64,000 nt of DNA from Dyadobacter pollutisoli (lineage in GTDB: Bacteria; Bacteroidota; Bacteroidia; Cytophagales; Spirosomataceae). The stretch covers positions 4,032,501-4,096,500 of the forward strand of contig NZ_CP112998.1 of assembly GCF_026625565.1 (NCBI RefSeq). Direction: 5' to 3'. How positions within the stretch are numbered: position 1 is the first letter of the stretch; every line of letters begins with the position of its first letter. Positions 62,025-64,000 of this stretch are shown piece by piece. The position numbers and the translations under genes are program-made. The notes under the pieces are model-generated. The model saw nothing but the letters and a program-made list of their open reading frames with translations. It searched no databases and was not told the origin of the DNA.

Positions 62025-62900
62025 ATGCCAAATCCCCGCATTGCCCTGATTATTGGAATCATTAGCATCAGCATTTTTCCTGTTTTGGTAAAATGGGCGC
62101 CGGTTTCAGGAATCACTTCGGCATTTTACAGGATGTTTTTCGGCCTGTTTTTTCTTCTCCCTTATTTATTAATCACTAAAAAATTCACAGTACCAGCCAA
62201 AGCATTGTGGTTTCCGATTTTCATATGCGGTATCATTTTCGCTACCGACATTGCGGTTTGGAATGTCTCGATTCATTATTCCAATGCAACACAAGCCACA
62301 TTACTGACCAACCTCTCACCGGTCTGGGTCGGTGTCGGCACATTCTTCTTTTTGCCTGACAAACCTAAGCTGCGTTTCTGGTTGGGAACACTGGTAGCAT
62401 TAACGGGAATGGTTGTGCTCATCGGGCTGGATGCATTTACCGAAATGCGGTTCGACAAAGGGTTTTTGCTCGCCATTTTGTCAGGGGTACTTTATGCATC
62501 TTACATGCTGATCAGCAAAACGGTACTGAACCGGATCGACATCATTAGTTTCATGGTGGTCAGTATGGCGGTTTCAAGCTTGTACCTGTTAGCGATCTGC
62601 GTTTTTATGGGTGAACCGCTCTGGAATTTTCAGCCGACGATTTGGAGTGTTTTTATAATACAAGGGCTCATATGCCAGCTGCTGGGCTGGCTTACAATTA
62701 GTTATGCCGTCAAGAAAATGGATGCAAAACGGGTCTCGCTCAGTTTGTTGAGCCAGGCAGTCGTTACCGGACTGTTCGCCTGGGCTTTTATCGGAGAAAA
62801 AATCACATTGCAAATGATCCTGGGAGGACTCATCATTCTAGCGGGAATCGGTATTACTTACCAAACCAAACGCGCGGGCGCCGACCCGAAGAATGCGTGA
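62025..62900 (+). CDS. EamA/DMT-family transporter
   Basis: A 291-residue inner-membrane protein of ten helices in two EamA repeats (VKWAPVSGITSAFYRMFFGL in the first half; SLLSQAVVTGLFAWAFIGEKI in the second). The family exports or imports small metabolites; the substrate is unknown. Its sequence differs clearly from the EamA protein at 27.7 kb. It converges on the histidine kinase, 6 bp apart. Confidence 0.9.
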   Translation: MPNPRIALIIGIISISIFPVLVKWAPVSGITSAFYRMFFGLFFLLPYLLITKKFTVPAKALWFPIFICGIIFATDIAVWNVSIHYSNATQATLLTNLSPVWVGVGTFFFLPDKPKLRFWLGTLVALTGMVVLIGLDAFTEMRFDKGFLLAILSGVLYASYMLISKTVLNRIDIISFMVVSMAVSSLYLLAICVFMGEPLWNFQPTIWSVFIIQGLICQLLGWLTISYAVKKMDAKRVSLSLLSQAVVTGLFAWAFIGEKITLQMILGGLIILAGIGITYQTKRAGADPKNA

Positions 62901-62906
62901 ACTGGT

Positions 62907-64000
62907 TTATTCAACCGGCAGATAAATAATAAATGTAGCGCCGATATAAGGCTTGCCCACCGCGTCGATCAGACCTTTATGGTTTTCAACGATCTTTTTA
63001 CAAATAGCCAGCCCTATGCCGGTTCCTTCGTAAGTACTGCGGTTATGCAGTCGCTGAAATACCTGAAAAATCCGGTCTTTAAACTGCGGATCAAAACCAA
63101 TGCCATTGTCAGAAAACGATACGAACTGATACGTCAGGTTATGGTCTGCTTCAACCAGCGGGATCATTTGGCCAGCAATAAAGCCGGTACGAATGTTAAT
63201 AACCGGCTGTGTATCCGGTTTCGTGAATTTCAATGCATTCGCGATCAGGTTCATGAACAGCTGCTCAAACTGGTACACAATGACATTGATAACCGGTAAT
63301 TCTTCGCTGATGATCAATGCATTCTTCTGATGGATCAGGTCACTGAGCTGCTCTTTCACATTTTGCAAAACCACATTCAGATCGATGCTTTCGTAATGTT
63401 TTTCAACAGCATTAGCACGTGAAAATGCCAACAGATCAACGATCAGCTGCTGCATTCTGGTCGATGAGGATTGCATTCTTTTGAAATAATCCTTGCCTCT
63501 TTCTGAAAGGTTACCGAGCTCGGTTTCCAGGATACGCGTGGCAAAAGTCTGGATCTTTCGCAGCGGCTCCTGCAAATCATGACTGGCCACGTAAGCGAAC
63601 TGGGCGAGCTCCATATTAGTCTTTACCAGTTCATTGTTTGAAATAGTAAGCTCCTTCGTCCGAAGCTGAACCTGCGATTCCAGCTGATCAATGAATATTT
63701 TACTATCATGAATATCGGTACTCGTCCCTACCCACATTTGAATGGTACCGTCCGGGTTTCTTTGCGGTATCGCCCTGCTCAGCTGCCAGCGATATTCGCC
63801 ATCAGCCCGTCGGAAACGATGTTCGATGACAAAATCTACGCCATCACGGATCGCGTGGAGCCATCGCCGGATGTTCTCATGAAGATCATCCGGATGTATA
63901 AACTGCAGCCAACCGCTTGCCGTAATCCTTTCCGCCGTAAAGCCAGTATAATCGTAAACAGATTTGTTGAAATAATTGAGATTACCCTCCGTATCGCCCG
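62907..64000 (-). CDS. PAS-domain sensor histidine kinase (5' end beyond the window)
   Basis: The frame is open from the right window edge and ends at 62907, so this is the C-terminal part of a larger kinase. The visible part begins with a PAS_3 domain (YDYTGFTAERITASGWLQFIHPDDLHENIRRW... RRADGEYRWQLSRAIPQRN). A short coiled coil follows, then the H-box AYVASHDLQEPLRKIQTFA and the ATPase domain: N-box NLIANALKFT, G1 FSDNGIGFD, F-box RIFQVFQRL and G2 GTGIGLAICKKIVENHKG. This HisKA type with DLQEPLRKI resembles phytochrome-like Bacteroidota kinases. An internal ATG at 63737 follows the PAS domain and is not the start. Confidence 0.9.
   Translation of the reverse strand, partial: GDTEGNLNYFNKSVYDYTGFTAERITASGWLQFIHPDDLHENIRRWLHAIRDGVDFVIEHRFRRADGEYRWQLSRAIPQRNPDGTIQMWVGTSTDIHDSKIFIDQLESQVQLRTKELTISNNELVKTNMELAQFAYVASHDLQEPLRKIQTFATRILETELGNLSERGKDYFKRMQSSSTRMQQLIVDLLAFSRANAVEKHYESIDLNVVLQNVKEQLSDLIHQKNALIISEELPVINVIVYQFEQLFMNLIANALKFTKPDTQPVINIRTGFIAGQMIPLVEADHNLTYQFVSFSDNGIGFDPQFKDRIFQVFQRLHNRSTYEGTGIGLAICKKIVENHKGLIDAVGKPYIGATFIIYLPVE

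Overview
The window reads as a chromosome segment of a Bacteroidota bacterium, most likely Cytophagales and Dyadobacter-like. This placement is inferred from gene content and signals, not from a search. Supporting signs are repeated TAnnTTTG -7 promoter elements (some with an upstream TTTG), a bacillithiol gene (bshA), a DUF4834 gene, a C10-family peptidase relic, a carB without the C-terminal regulatory domain, PorT-like and Omp85-like outer-membrane proteins, and lipoproteins. I see no tRNA, rRNA, CRISPR array, insertion sequence or prophage.

Layout. 1-6.4 kb: a tight thiamine operon thiC / tenI-thiE fusion / thiG / thiH / thiF-rhodanese. 6.4-9.5 kb: an AraC regulator, a nitrilase-family hydrolase and a DUF4143 ATPase preceded by three 32-bp palindromic units. 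9.6-15 kb: a TauE/SafE exporter, then nuoA and nuoBC separated by four unrelated genes (lipoprotein-like protein, broken C10 peptidase, XRE regulator, outer-membrane protein); nuoD does not follow. 15-23.6 kb: a thioredoxin-fold protein without CxxC, a POTRA/Omp85-like barrel, carB and an SLC45-type sugar transporter. 23.6-34 kb: DUF4834, bshA, a UbiA prenyltransferase, a TapB/DUF3108-like secreted protein, purN, an EamA transporter, a J-domain protein, a PorT-like barrel, a DEAD-box helicase and an ABC exporter. 34-45.6 kb: a duplicated-domain DUF4394 lipoprotein, a possible small RNA, hemA, a histidine kinase, a lipoprotein, a LuxE-like acyltransferase, a GMC oxidoreductase with its small subunit, a DUF5009 membrane protein, a VOC protein and a four-helix-bundle-like protein. 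45.9-50.7 kb: two periplasmic foldases and a MoxR ATPase. 50.8-64 kb: an aldehyde dehydrogenase, truA, glnS, higBA, ferritin, a GNAT acetyltransferase, an HPP protein, a FUSC / ywbE / flavin oxidoreductase operon, DUF1801, EamA and a PAS histidine kinase cut by the window end.

Most genes are housekeeping. The unusual material is non-genic or structural: (1) perfect GC-rich palindromes inside the coding sequence of the tenI-thiE fusion, where they supply an open linker of about 110 codons; (2) three 32-bp tandem palindromic units ending one base before the DUF4143 ATPase start; (3) two facing arrays of 10-bp units after the GMC oxidoreductase; (4) CTTATAA boxes every 20-21 bp upstream of an XRE regulator; (5) a free-standing terminator with no gene ahead of it; (6) the split nuo locus with a decaying C10 peptidase; (7) a PpiC-PpiC-OmpA-like lipoprotein. 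The tenI-thiE insertion is the best candidate for something not routinely described.

In several genes (tauE, carB, the DEAD helicase, glnS, the 55.7 kb hypothetical) a -7 element lies at or inside the longest open frame's 5' end, so I moved the start downstream.
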